Shown: positions 1-9,090 of the stretch, piece by piece
Numbering within the stretch: position 1 is the first letter of the stretch
Layout: the number at the start of each line of letters is the position of its first letter
From: Myxococcota bacterium
GTDB taxonomy: Bacteria; Myxococcota; B64-G9
NCBI GenBank assembly: GCA_022710975.1
Contig: JAKLGA010000018.1
Span: forward strand, 62,001-126,000
DNA length: 64,000 nucleotides
Direction: 5' to 3'
Notes under the pieces: model-generated
What the model saw: only the letters and a program-made list of their open reading frames with translations
Told to the model about the DNA's origin: nothing
The model's database searches: none
Position numbers and translations under genes: made by a program

Positions 1-1
1 C

Positions 2-589
2 GGCCGCAAGACCAACGCGCTGAAGCCGGGCGAGCTGGTCGAGGTGCCCATCTACGACCGGGAGGCGCTGGCGGACACCGTCCAGAAGCGCCTGCAGCAG
101 TTCGAGGAGAAGCAGCGGCTGGAGGCCGAGGCGGCCCGCGAGCGCGCGCGCAAGGAGGCCCTCGCCAGGGCCAAGGAGCCGCCGGCCGGGACCGGCGGCG
201 CGGGCGCGGATCCGGCCGCGGCCGCGCTGACGCCCGAGGTGCGCGCGGCGCTGGGCGACGCCCCCGCGGAGGCCGCCAGCGTGCAGACCTCCTCGCGCGC
301 CGCGGAGCAGCTCCAGGAGGCCCTGGCCATGCTCCGGGAGGGCGACTTCGAGCTGACCCAGGCCACCCTCGACCGGCTGCTGCTCTCGGAGCGGCTGTCG
401 CGGACCGACGAGGCCGAGGCGCGCTACGCCCTGGCCGTGTGCCTGGTGGCCCTCGACCGCCTCAAGGAAGCCGAGCACGAGTTCGTGCGCCTGCTGATGA
501 TCGATCCCGAGCGCGACCGCAAGCTGGATCCGGCCATCACCTCGCCCAAGGTGCTCGATGTGATGCGCCGGGCCAAGGGTGGACGCTAG
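2..589 (+). CDS. C-terminal part of a repeat/TPR-like protein (5' truncated by window edge)
   Basis: The reading frame is open from the first bases of the window, so the true start lies upstream; the GTG at 44 is internal (ELVEVPIYD reads straight through). Visible parts are a charged Ala/Glu/Arg-rich segment with coiled-coil character (about bases 75-180), an Ala/Pro-rich linker, and a C-terminal helical region (about 290-580) in which EQLQEALAMLREGDFELTQA and ARYALAVCLVALDRLKEAEH look like tetratricopeptide-type helix pairs. The function is unknown; a scaffold or assembly role would fit TPR-like proteins in general. Its stop lies 20 nt before the start of the surface protein, so the two may be cotranscribed. 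That it is coding is well supported by the uninterrupted frame; the domain call is tentative. Confidence 0.7.
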   Translation, partial: GRKTNALKPGELVEVPIYDREALADTVQKRLQQFEEKQRLEAEAARERARKEALARAKEPPAGTGGAGADPAAAALTPEVRAALGDAPAEAASVQTSSRAAEQLQEALAMLREGDFELTQATLDRLLLSERLSRTDEAEARYALAVCLVALDRLKEAEHEFVRLLMIDPERDRKLDPAITSPKVLDVMRRAKGGR

Positions 590-609
590 CCGCTCGGGCG
601 GAGGTGGGC

Positions 610-2808
610 ATGCCGTCCCTGGCCCGCGCACCGCAGCCGCGCGCCTCCCGCTGGAGGCTCGTGGCGCTCGCGGCCACCGTGCTGGGCGCGTCGGGCGCCC
701 TGCCGGCCCGGGCGGCGCCAGGCGATCTGCTCATCACCGAGATCATGGCCAACCCCACCTGCGCGGATGACACCAACGGGGAGTGGGTCGAGCTCACCAA
801 CGCGAGCGCCGCGGACATCGATCTGGCTGGCTTCCACCTGGCCGACGAGGGCAGCGATGACTTCACCTTCCCGGCCAGCCTGGTGGTCGCGCCGGGCGGC
901 CGGGTGGTGTTGTGCCGCAAGGCCGATCCGGCCGTGAACGGCGGGGTGGCCTGCCACCTGGCCTACGCGGGCTTCCTGCTGGCCAACACCGAGGACGAGG
1001 TGCTGCTGCGCGACGCGGGCGGCGCGCTCGTCGATCGGGTGGCCTACTCGAGCGCGCTCGGCTTCAGCATCCCGGCCGGCGCCAGCCTGTCGCTGGATCC
1101 GGGCGCGGACGCCGCGGCCAACGACCTCCCGGGCGCCTGGTGCGCGGCCCAGGGCGGCGTGCCGGCGGGCTGCGGCGACAAGGGTAGCCCGGGCGCGCCG
1201 AACGACGACTGTCCGGCGGACTGTCCGGACGGGGACGCCGACGGCCACCGGTCCGCCGCCTGCGGCGGGGACGACTGCGATGACGCCCGCGCGGACGTGC
1301 ACCCCGGGGTCAGCGAGGCCTGCCTGGGCGGCCTGGACGAGGACTGCGACGGGCAGACCGACGCGGACGATCCCGACTGCCAGGGCACGGCCCGCTGCGG
1401 CGACGGGGTGGTGCAGACCGGAGAGGGCTGCGACGACGGCAACACCGCGGCCGCGGACGGCTGCTCCGACGCCTGCCAGCTCGAGCCGGGCTGGGCCTGC
1501 CGGCCCGGGGTCGCGCCCAGCCAGTGCGGCTCGGCCGCCGCGGCGGGCGAGCTGGTGGTGACCGAGATCCTGAACGACCCGAGCTGCGTGACGGACGACC
1601 GCGGGGAGTGGGTGGAGCTGTGGAACCCCACCCAGCGCGAGCTCGAGCTGCGCGGCTGGCGGCTGGGCGACGACATGGACACCTGGGAGATCCCCGGCCT
1701 GCGCCTGGCGCCGGGCGCGCGGACGGTGCTGTGCCGCCACGGGGACACGGCCGCCAACGGTGGGGTGAGCTGCGCGCTGGTGTTCACCGGCGTCCAGCTC
1801 AACAACTCCAGCGACTCGGTGAACCTGCTCGACCCGGCCGGGACGGTGGTGGATCGGGTGGCCTACGACGGCGGCCCGAGCTTCCCCTCCCCCAGCGGCG
1901 CGTCGCTCAGCCTGGAGCCGGGCTTCGACGCCGCAGCAAACGACGCCGGCGGCTCCTGGTGCGCCGCCCAGGCGCCCATCCCGGGCGGCTGCGGGGACCG
2001 CGGCTCGCCGGGCGCGGAGAACGAGTCCTGCCAGAGCCCCTGTCCGGACGGCGACGGCGACGACCACCGCTCCGCGGCCTGCGGCGGGGACGACTGCCAG
2101 GACGGCGATCCGGCCGTGCACCCCGGCGCGCCTGAGGTGTGCGGCGACGGGGTGGACCAGGACTGCGCGGGCGGGGACCTCACCTGCGCCTGCCCGGACG
2201 ACGACGACGACGGTCACCCGCAGACCGCCTGCGGCGGGGACGACTGCGACGACACCCAGGCCTTCGTCCACCCCGGCGCGGCCGAGGTGTGCGGCGACCG
2301 CCTGGACAACGACTGCGACAGCCAGGTGGACAGCGAGGATCCGGACTGCCGCCCGGCCTGCCAGGACCAGGACGCCGACGGCTTCGACGCCCTGGCCTGC
2401 GGTGGAGACGACTGCGACGACGGGGCCAGCGCGGTCAACCCGGACGCGGACGAGCGCTGCGCCGACGGGCTGGACAACGACTGCGACGGGCTGATGGATC
2501 GCTTCGATCCGGACTGTGGCTCGACCTGCCAGGACCTCGACGGCGACGGGCACCAGGACGCGACCTGCGGCGGCGACGACTGCGACGACACCGATCTGTT
2601 CGTCCACCCCGGTCAGGTCGAGGTGTGCGACGACGCCCTGGACAACGACTGCGACACCCTGGCCGACGCGCTCGACCCCGACTGCCAGGCGGCCAGCTCC
2701 GGCTGCGCGTACGCCGGCCCCGGCCCGGGCGCCGCGGGCGGCCTGACCGCGCTCGGGCTGGTGCTCGCGTGGGCGCTCGGCTGGCCGCGCCGCGGGAGCC
2801 GGCCTTGA
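610..2808 (+). CDS. Secreted surface protein with two lamin-tail domains, MopE-type repeats and a MYXO-CTERM-like tail
   Basis: A 732-aa protein. The ATG at 610 gives a signal peptide (Arg-rich start, hydrophobic LVALAATVLGASGALPARA). Order of parts: lamin-tail-type domain 1 (bases 712-1190, LLITEIMANPTC...EWVEL); a Cys/Asp repeat (1216-1380); a DUF4215-type module (1396-1500, CGDGVVQTGEGCDDGN); lamin-tail domain 2 (about 1540-2020, VVTEILNDPSC...GEWVEL), clearly a duplicate of the first; then four more Asp/Cys repeats (2041-2690) built on CGGDDCDD...PG..E.C.D..DNDCD, the putative metal-binding MopE pattern. The C-terminus has SGC, a hydrophobic helix and RRGSR, the layout of MYXO-CTERM signals that myxosortases process. 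Inferred to be cell-surface anchored and Ca/Cu-binding. An in-frame upstream extension to 439 exists but overlaps the previous gene and has no signal peptide, so 610 is preferred. Confidence 0.88.
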   Translation: MPSLARAPQPRASRWRLVALAATVLGASGALPARAAPGDLLITEIMANPTCADDTNGEWVELTNASAADIDLAGFHLADEGSDDFTFPASLVVAPGGRVVLCRKADPAVNGGVACHLAYAGFLLANTEDEVLLRDAGGALVDRVAYSSALGFSIPAGASLSLDPGADAAANDLPGAWCAAQGGVPAGCGDKGSPGAPNDDCPADCPDGDADGHRSAACGGDDCDDARADVHPGVSEACLGGLDEDCDGQTDADDPDCQGTARCGDGVVQTGEGCDDGNTAAADGCSDACQLEPGWACRPGVAPSQCGSAAAAGELVVTEILNDPSCVTDDRGEWVELWNPTQRELELRGWRLGDDMDTWEIPGLRLAPGARTVLCRHGDTAANGGVSCALVFTGVQLNNSSDSVNLLDPAGTVVDRVAYDGGPSFPSPSGASLSLEPGFDAAANDAGGSWCAAQAPIPGGCGDRGSPGAENESCQSPCPDGDGDDHRSAACGGDDCQDGDPAVHPGAPEVCGDGVDQDCAGGDLTCACPDDDDDGHPQTACGGDDCDDTQAFVHPGAAEVCGDRLDNDCDSQVDSEDPDCRPACQDQDADGFDALACGGDDCDDGASAVNPDADERCADGLDNDCDGLMDRFDPDCGSTCQDLDGDGHQDATCGGDDCDDTDLFVHPGQVEVCDDALDNDCDTLADALDPDCQAASSGCAYAGPGPGAAGGLTALGLVLAWALGWPRRGSRP

Positions 2809-4790
2809 AGCTCTCGCTGGCGACCAAGATCTTCCTGGGCTTCAGCCTGGTGGTGGCCGTGTTCGGCGGCGTGTCGGTGCTGGGGCTGACCCAGCTGCAC
2901 TCGGTGCGCGGGCTGGTGGGCGCGGTGAACCGCATCTACCTGCCGCTCAACCGGGTGGTGACCGAGCTCGACACGCTGCAGGAGTCGTCCCGCCGCAGCC
3001 TGGAGAACGGGCTGCAGATCGAGGATCGAGGCACCCAGCTGCAGCTCCTGCGGGCCAGCCGCCAGTCGCTCGGCCGCTCCATGCAGGCCCGCCTGGACCG
3101 GGCCCGCGACCTCATCCGCCGCGGCGAGGCGGAGCCGCTGGGGACGCGCGACGCGCGCATGCTGCAGGATCTCTTGGGCCGCCTGGACCGCATCCAGGAG
3201 GTGGCCGCCGGCCTGGACGAGGGCATCGGGCGCCTGCAGCAGGACGCCGAGGCGGCCACCCTGGGCCTGGAGCAGTTCGGTGACCTCAGCGAGCTGATGA
3301 AGCAGGCCCGCTCGCTGGCCAGGGAGGTGCGCCTGGCCCAACTCGCGCTGAAGAACGTCATCACCTCCCAGATGCTGACGGTCGAGCGCGAGGAGAGCGC
3401 GGCCATCGGGCTCACCCTGTGGCTGAGCATCGTGGCGGTGGTGCTGGGCATGGCGGTCACGGGGCTGGCGCTGCTGGCGCTCAGGCCGGTCAGGCGCCTG
3501 GCCGAGGCGGCCCGGCGCGTCTCCCGTGGGGACTACTCGCCGGTGGAGGTCGGCGCGCGGGACGAGTTCGGCCTGCTGGCCGAGGAGTTCAACCGCATGG
3601 CCCGCGCGCTCGGCCAGCGGGAGCAGGAGCAGGCCAGTCACCAGCAGCAGGTCGAGGCGGTCAACAGGGAGCTCAAGCAGTCGTCGATCGATCTGGCCCT
3701 GCTGAAGCTGTACAACGAGCACATCATCCGCTCCATCCCCAACGGGGTGGTGGTGGTCAACGCGCTGGGCACCGTCACCACGCTGAACCCGGCCGCGGTG
3801 GAGCTGTGGAGCCTGGAGCCCGCCGACACCATCGGCCGGCGCTTCAGCGATCTGCCCTTCGCCACCACCCTGCAGCGGCTGCTGCCCGAGTTCGAGGCCG
3901 TGGTGGCCGGACGCCAGCGGCGGGTGTTCGAGGCGGTCGCCTTCCCCTGCCCGGGCCGGGGCCCCCGCCTGGTGGACGTGCACCTCACCCCGGTGCTGGG
4001 GGCCGAGGGAGAAGCGCACGGGCTGCTGGTGCTCGGCGAGGAGGTCACCGAGCAGGTGCAGACCAAGCAGGCGCTCATCCAGTCCGAGCGCCTGGCGGCC
4101 ATCGGCCGCATGTCGGCCCTGGTGGCCCACGAGATCAGGAACCCGCTGTCCTCCATCGGGCTGAACACGGAGCTGCTCGAGGAGGCCCTGTCCGCCGAGG
4201 GGGCCGAGGGCGCCGAGCTGGTCCGGGCCATCGGGCGCGAGGTCGAGCGGCTGACCGAGGTGACCGAGGACTACCTGCGCTTCGCCCGCCTGCCCAAGCC
4301 CAGCCTGGTGCCCGAGGGGCTGAACGAGCTCCTGGACGAGCTGCTGCGCTTCATGCAGGGCGAGCTCACCGCCGCCGGCATCCGCGTCGAGCGCGAGCTC
4401 GCGCCGGAGGTCGGGCTGGTGGCGGCCGACGAGGGCCAGCTCCGCCAGGCCTTCCTGAACCTGCTCAGGAACTCGGCCGAGGCCATGCCCCAGGGCGGAA
4501 CCCTGGCGGTGCACACCGCGCGCGCGGACGGGCGGGTGAGCGTGCGCATCAGCGACACCGGCCAGGGCATCGCTGCCGACGCGCTCGCCCGCATCTTCGA
4601 GCCGTTCTTCTCCACCCGCGAGGGCGGCACCGGCCTGGGGCTGCCGCTGACCCAGCAGATCGTGCAGGAGCACGGCGGCCGCATCCACTGCGAGAGCCAG
4701 CCCGGCCGGGGCACGACCTTCACCGTCGAGCTGCCGGGTGCGCCAGGCCCTGCCGCAGCACCACCCGCAACCCAGGCGGAGCCCGGGTGA
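2805..4790 (+). CDS. Membrane sensor histidine kinase (HAMP-PAS-HisKA-HATPase)
   Basis: A 661-aa kinase starting at a TTG (2805) that overlaps the TGA of the surface-protein gene (TTGA), which suggests translational coupling. TM1 is at about residues 8-28, followed by a helical periplasmic sensor to about 200, TM2 (205-225), HAMP (226-280), a short coiled coil, PAS (310-410, SIPNGVVVVNALGTVTTLNP), and HisKA with His442 in ALVAHEIRNPLSS. The ATPase domain (535-645) has an N box (LNLLRNSAEAMPQGG), G1 (DTGQGI), F (FEPFFSTREGG) and G2 (TGLGLP). All catalytic motifs are intact. No response regulator lies next to it, so its partner is elsewhere. Its position between a surface protein and a protease/barrel fusion suggests it monitors the envelope, but the ligand is unknown. 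Confidence 0.93.
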   Translation: MKLSLATKIFLGFSLVVAVFGGVSVLGLTQLHSVRGLVGAVNRIYLPLNRVVTELDTLQESSRRSLENGLQIEDRGTQLQLLRASRQSLGRSMQARLDRARDLIRRGEAEPLGTRDARMLQDLLGRLDRIQEVAAGLDEGIGRLQQDAEAATLGLEQFGDLSELMKQARSLAREVRLAQLALKNVITSQMLTVEREESAAIGLTLWLSIVAVVLGMAVTGLALLALRPVRRLAEAARRVSRGDYSPVEVGARDEFGLLAEEFNRMARALGQREQEQASHQQQVEAVNRELKQSSIDLALLKLYNEHIIRSIPNGVVVVNALGTVTTLNPAAVELWSLEPADTIGRRFSDLPFATTLQRLLPEFEAVVAGRQRRVFEAVAFPCPGRGPRLVDVHLTPVLGAEGEAHGLLVLGEEVTEQVQTKQALIQSERLAAIGRMSALVAHEIRNPLSSIGLNTELLEEALSAEGAEGAELVRAIGREVERLTEVTEDYLRFARLPKPSLVPEGLNELLDELLRFMQGELTAAGIRVERELAPEVGLVAADEGQLRQAFLNLLRNSAEAMPQGGTLAVHTARADGRVSVRISDTGQGIAADALARIFEPFFSTREGGTGLGLPLTQQIVQEHGGRIHCESQPGRGTTFTVELPGAPGPAAAPPATQAEPG

Positions 4791-7681
4791 GCCCGCGGCC
4801 GCTCGCCCTGGCGCTGGCCGCCTGGGCCGTGCTCGCCTCCTCCGCGGCCGAGGGCCGCGACCCGCAGGCCGGCTGGCGCACGCTGTCCTCCCCCTCGCTC
4901 AGCATCCACTTCCACGCCGGCGAGCGGGAGCTCGCGGCGCGCGTGGCCCGCGAGGGCGAGGCGGCCCTCGAGCGGCTGGAGGCGCTGTACGGCTACCGCC
5001 CCGCGGCCCCGATCGAGGTGACCCTGGGGGACGAGTCCGACGCCGCCAACGGCCTGGCCAGCGTGCTGCCCTACAACCGCCTGGAGCTCCTGGCCGCGCT
5101 GCCGTCCGACGACAGCCAGCTCGCGGACTACGACGACGCCCTGCGGCTGCTGGTCATCCACGAGCTGGCGCACCTGGTGATCATGGACCACATCCGCGGG
5201 CTGCCCGCCTGGCTCAACCGCGTGCTCGGCCGGACGGTGTTCCCCAACGGTGCCCAGCCGAGCTGGTTCCTGGAGGGCCTGTCGGTGTACGCCGAGTCGC
5301 GCCTGGGCAGCGCCGGGCGCCTGCGCTCCTCGCTGTTCCGCATGTACCTGCGGGTGGCCGCCCTGGCGGGCACCATCCCGCCCCTCGACCGGCTGACGAA
5401 CACCAGCCGGGACTGGCCGCAGGGCAGCGCGCCCTACCTGTACGGCGCCTTCTTCATCGACTTCCTGGCCCGGCGCCACGGCGAGGAGGCCCTGGCCGAG
5501 CTGGCCGAGCGGATGGCCGGGCTGCTCTTCCCCTGGGCGCTGAACGCGCTCGCCCGGGAGGTGCTGGGCCAGGACTACCCGACCCTGTACGCCTGGTTCC
5601 GCGAGGAGGCCGAGGCCGAGGCGCGGGCCCTGGAGGCCCGGCTGGAGGCCGACGGGCTCACCGCGCCCGTGGCGCTCACCGCGCGCGGCCAGTTCCAGCT
5701 CCGCCCGCGCCTGTCGCCGGGCGGCGGGGTGATCCTGTACTACAGCTCGGACCGGGATCGCCCGCCGACCCTGCGCCTGCTCGGGCCCGACGGCCAGGAC
5801 GACCGGGCGCTGCTCGAGGTGAACGGCGACGGCGGCGCCTGCTTCAGCCCGGACGGGCGCGAGGTGATCTTCAGCCAGCCCGAGGTGGTGGACACGTTCC
5901 ACCTGGTCCAGGACCTCTACAGCCTGGAGCTGGTCACGGGCCGCGTCCGCCGCCTGTCCACCGGCCTGCGGGCGCGAGCACCCGACGTGTCGCCGGACGG
6001 CCGGCGCATCGTGTTCGTGCGCGCCGGGCTGGGCCAGGCCTGGCTGTCCGTCCTCGACCGCGAGCTCGGAGAGGTGCGCGAGCTCACCCCGCCCGATCCG
6101 GCCCGCCCCGCGGACAGCCCGCGCTGGTCGCCCGACGGGCGGCACGTGGTCTTCACCCAGGGGCTGCCGGGCGGGGGCCGCGGCCTGCGGCTGCTGGATC
6201 TCGAGGCGGGCACCAGCCGGGCGCTGACCGGCGGCGGTTTCATGGACCTGGAGCCGGTCTTCAGCCCGGACGGGCGCGCGGTGGTGTTCACCTCCGACCG
6301 CACCGGGCTCTACAACCTCTACCGCGTGGAGCTCGAGGACGGCGCGCTCACCCGCTTGACGAACGTGCTGGGCGGGGTGTTCTCGCCCCAGCCCCTGCCG
6401 GACGGGCGGGGCGCCCTGGTCTCGAGCTACGGGCCGGCGGGCTACGACCTGGCCCGGGTGGAGTGGCCCGCGGATCGGCTGCGAGCCGGGGGCTTCCCGC
6501 CGGACGAACGGCGCCCGCCCCGCCCTGCGCCGCCGGCCCCCGCGCCGGAGGTCGAGTCCCGGGAGCGCGCCTACCAGCCCTGGGGCAGCCTGCTGCCGCG
6601 CGCCTGGCTGCCGACCCTGTCGTCCGACTCCTGGGGTCCGGCGCTGGGGCTGACCTTCGGCGGCCAGGACGCGCTGGGCGTGCTCCGCTACCTGGTGGGG
6701 CTGAGCCTCGGGCTCGAGAGCCTGGAGCTGCAGGCCGACGCCAACCTGACCGCGCAGCTCGCCTACCCCCTGCTGGGGGTATACCTCGGCCGCCACTCCT
6801 ACCGCACCTCGGGGCTGGCGCGGGTGGACGGGCGGCCCTTCCCCGTCGAGCGTGAGGAGCTCGCCCTGTCGGCCGAGCTCAGCCTGCCCTTCGCGCGCGT
6901 GCTGCGCTACGACTCGCTCTACCTGTCCTACGATTTGCGCGTCTTCCGCCGCCGCACCGAGGTGCCGCTCGGCCCCGCGGACCTGAGCCCCGTGCTGCCC
7001 GACGATCGGCCGCGGGCCTACCTGTCGCTCGGTTGGTACGGCACGGACACACGCACCTCCCTGATGGCCATCAGCCCCGAGCAGGGCCTGTCCAGCTCGG
7101 TCTCCATGCGCTACTCGCACCCGGCGCTGGGCGCGGGCGGCCAGGTGGCGGAGCTGCGCGCGGCGCTGCGGGCCTACCTGCCGCTCGACCGCGAGCGCCA
7201 CCACGTGCTGGCGCTCGGGCTGCAGGGCGGCGTGGCGGTGGGGGACGAGACGCGCCGCAGCGCCTTCTGGGTGGGCGGGCTGCCGCTGCGCGACCCGCTC
7301 CAGGACAGCCTGTTCGGCTACCGCTACGGGGGGCTGTTCCTGCGCGGCTACCCCGAGTGGGCCTTCAGCGGCTCGGCCTACCTGCTGGGCTCGGTCGAGT
7401 ACCGCCTGCCGCTGGCCAGGTTCGAGACCGGCTTCAGCACCCTGCCGTTCTTCCTGGATCGCCTCCACCTGGCCTTCTTCGTGGACGTGGGCGGCGCCAG
7501 CCCCGACCCGGACCTGGACCGCTTCGTCGACGACTTCCTGAACGTGGGCCTGGGGCTGGAGCTCAGGCTGGAGCTGCTGCTCGGGTACTACCTGCCCAGC
7601 CTGGTGCGCCTGGGCATCGGCCGCGGGCTGATGGCCCAGGGCGTGGACAACTTCTACCTGACCGTGGGCTCGGGCTTCTGA
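4787..7681 (+). CDS. Gluzincin-like peptidase domain + TolB-type propeller + outer-membrane beta-barrel fusion
   Basis: A 964-aa protein starting at GTG 4787, overlapping the kinase stop by 4 nt (GTGA). Starting here gives a signal peptide (RPLALALAAWAVLASSAAEG). Residues about 30-290 resemble peptidase MA-type gluzincins: HELAH at 125-129 and the downstream Glu163 in FLEGLSVYAES supply a complete HExxH...E zinc site. Residues about 300-560 contain repeated blade motifs (FSPDGREVIFSQ, VSPDGRRIVFVR, WSPDGRHVVFTQ, FSPDGRAVVFTS) of a TolB/PD40 beta-propeller. From about 590 to the end there is amphipathic beta-strand sequence ending in FYLTVGSGF, typical of a BamA/Omp85-like barrel with a C-terminal Phe. 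It probably sits in the outer membrane with the peptidase in the periplasm. The substrate is unknown, and whether the peptidase is active is inferred only from the motif. Confidence 0.85.
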   Translation: MSPRPLALALAAWAVLASSAAEGRDPQAGWRTLSSPSLSIHFHAGERELAARVAREGEAALERLEALYGYRPAAPIEVTLGDESDAANGLASVLPYNRLELLAALPSDDSQLADYDDALRLLVIHELAHLVIMDHIRGLPAWLNRVLGRTVFPNGAQPSWFLEGLSVYAESRLGSAGRLRSSLFRMYLRVAALAGTIPPLDRLTNTSRDWPQGSAPYLYGAFFIDFLARRHGEEALAELAERMAGLLFPWALNALAREVLGQDYPTLYAWFREEAEAEARALEARLEADGLTAPVALTARGQFQLRPRLSPGGGVILYYSSDRDRPPTLRLLGPDGQDDRALLEVNGDGGACFSPDGREVIFSQPEVVDTFHLVQDLYSLELVTGRVRRLSTGLRARAPDVSPDGRRIVFVRAGLGQAWLSVLDRELGEVRELTPPDPARPADSPRWSPDGRHVVFTQGLPGGGRGLRLLDLEAGTSRALTGGGFMDLEPVFSPDGRAVVFTSDRTGLYNLYRVELEDGALTRLTNVLGGVFSPQPLPDGRGALVSSYGPAGYDLARVEWPADRLRAGGFPPDERRPPRPAPPAPAPEVESRERAYQPWGSLLPRAWLPTLSSDSWGPALGLTFGGQDALGVLRYLVGLSLGLESLELQADANLTAQLAYPLLGVYLGRHSYRTSGLARVDGRPFPVEREELALSAELSLPFARVLRYDSLYLSYDLRVFRRRTEVPLGPADLSPVLPDDRPRAYLSLGWYGTDTRTSLMAISPEQGLSSSVSMRYSHPALGAGGQVAELRAALRAYLPLDRERHHVLALGLQGGVAVGDETRRSAFWVGGLPLRDPLQDSLFGYRYGGLFLRGYPEWAFSGSAYLLGSVEYRLPLARFETGFSTLPFFLDRLHLAFFVDVGGASPDPDLDRFVDDFLNVGLGLELRLELLLGYYLPSLVRLGIGRGLMAQGVDNFYLTVGSGF

Positions 7682-7723
7682 GGCCGGGAGCCGTGGTATC
7701 CTGGGGACCCGAGGAGGTGCTGC

Positions 7724-7969
7724 ATGCGCATGTGGATTCTGGCCCTGGCGGCGCTCGCGTCCCTGGCGATCCTGGGCTGCAAGGACAAGGCCCCCCCGCC
7801 CGAGCCGGCCAAGGACGCACCCGCCGCGGGCGCGGCCGCGGCGCCGGGCACGGTGCAGATCGAGGAGCAGCAGGTCAAGGTGATGACCGACCCGAACCAG
7901 GTCAAGCAGGAGGTCGAGGGCACCATCGAGGCGGGCCTGAAGGCCCGCGAGCGCCAGATGGGCGAGTGA
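7724..7969 (+). CDS. Small lipoprotein, function unknown
   Basis: An 81-aa protein. ATG 7724 is preceded by a good Shine-Dalgarno sequence (gaggagg, 7711-7717). It has a type II signal peptide with lipobox LAILGC, then an Ala/Pro-rich linker and a short charged C-terminal helix (QQVKVMTDPNQVKQEVEGTI). It lies 42 nt after the barrel-fusion gene on the same strand and is probably cotranscribed. No domain is recognised. Confidence 0.75.
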   Translation: MRMWILALAALASLAILGCKDKAPPPEPAKDAPAAGAAAAPGTVQIEEQQVKVMTDPNQVKQEVEGTIEAGLKARERQMGE

Positions 7970-7976
7970 GCCGGGC

Positions 7977-9089
7977 TTGCGCCGCCCGCCGACCACGGCC
8001 GGACGCCTGGCCGTCCAGCTCGCCTGCCCGGTGGTCCTGGGTGTGGCGTGCCTGCTCGCCTGCGGCTGCACTGGGAGCGTGGGCTGGCCGGACTCAGGCC
8101 CGGCGGACGAGGACGCCGGCAGGGACGGCGCGGATGCGCTCGACGGCCAGGACGCCTCCGAGGGCGTCGACGACCCCGCCGCGGCGGACGCCGGGGACGG
8201 TGACGGAGACCCGGAGCCCGTCGCCATCCTGTTCGAGGAGCGCTTCGAGGACGCCGACTTCGCCGCCCGCGGCTGGTACGACGCTCCGCGCGGCGACCTG
8301 TCCACGGCCGAGCACCTGCCGGGCTCGGCGAGCTCGTTCGAGTGCTTCTTCGCGCAGGGCGCGACGGGCTGCCGCGGCGGCACCCCGGGCCGGCGCCAGT
8401 TCCCGGCCAGCGCCCGGGTCTACCTGAGCTACTGGGTCAAGTACTCGGCCGACTACGTCGGCTCCGGTCACCCCTACCACCCCCACGAGTTCCACTTCGT
8501 CACCAACCAGGACGACCGCTGGGTGGGCCCGAGCCACACCCGGCTGACCACCTACACCGAGCAGGTGGGCGGTGTGGTGCGCGTGGCGCTGCAGGACAGC
8601 CGCAACGTGGATCTGGCCTGCATCCTGCGAAACGACGACAGCTTCGTGGGCTGCGGCGGAGACTTCGAGAGCTATCCCTTCAGCGAGGCCCGCTCGGCCT
8701 GCGCCTGCAACGGGCTCCTGGGCGACCTCGACGGCCGGGACTGCTTCCCCAACGGCGACGGGACCTGGTACAGCGCGCGCTTCTGGGACTCGCCCGAGCG
8801 CATGTTCGACGATCAGCCCGGCCCGCGCTACAAGGGTGCCTGGCACCACGTGGAGTGCCTGTTCGCGCTCAACTCCATCGCCGGCGGGGTGGGCGTGCCG
8901 GACGGGGTCATCCAGTACTGGTACGACGGCCAGCCCGTGCTCGACCTGCACCACGTGCTGCTGCGCACCGGCGCCTTGCCGGACATGGCCTTCGACCAGT
9001 TCCTCATCGCCCCCTACATCGGCGACGGCTCACCCGTCGATCAGATCATGTGGGTGGACGACCTGATCGTCGCCACCGGCCGGCCCTGA
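7977..9089 (+). CDS. Secreted lipoprotein with a probable beta-sandwich domain, function unknown
   Basis: A 370-aa protein from TTG 7977, eight nt after the small lipoprotein; no clear Shine-Dalgarno sequence is visible, so translation may rely on coupling. The N-terminus has basic residues and a hydrophobic stretch ending LLACGC (lipobox), then an Asp/Ala-rich low-complexity linker (about residues 35-80), common in myxobacterial lipoproteins. The globular part (about 85-370) begins ILFEERFEDADFAARGWYD and contains aromatic-rich strands such as RVYLSYWVKYSADYVG and CLFALNS...GVIQYWYDGQPVLD. This resembles concanavalin/LamG-like sandwich domains of secreted carbohydrate-active or adhesive proteins, but I do not recognise a specific family. 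It is the last gene of the leftward + strand group before the AT-richer island. Confidence 0.72.
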   Translation: MRRPPTTAGRLAVQLACPVVLGVACLLACGCTGSVGWPDSGPADEDAGRDGADALDGQDASEGVDDPAAADAGDGDGDPEPVAILFEERFEDADFAARGWYDAPRGDLSTAEHLPGSASSFECFFAQGATGCRGGTPGRRQFPASARVYLSYWVKYSADYVGSGHPYHPHEFHFVTNQDDRWVGPSHTRLTTYTEQVGGVVRVALQDSRNVDLACILRNDDSFVGCGGDFESYPFSEARSACACNGLLGDLDGRDCFPNGDGTWYSARFWDSPERMFDDQPGPRYKGAWHHVECLFALNSIAGGVGVPDGVIQYWYDGQPVLDLHHVLLRTGALPDMAFDQFLIAPYIGDGSPVDQIMWVDDLIVATGRP

Positions 9090-9090
9090 G

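Noticed and set aside
586-2607. 673-aa reverse-strand frame opposite the surface protein
   Set aside because: It is repetitive Val/Ala/Arg/Gly sequence mirroring the Asp/Cys repeats on the other strand. In such GC-rich DNA long antisense frames are expected. There is no start site or domain.
4271-8383. 1370-aa reverse-strand frame across the kinase, fusion and lipoprotein genes
   Set aside because: It crosses four well-supported forward genes, is Gln/Arg/His-rich with no domain or export signal, and is an antisense shadow.
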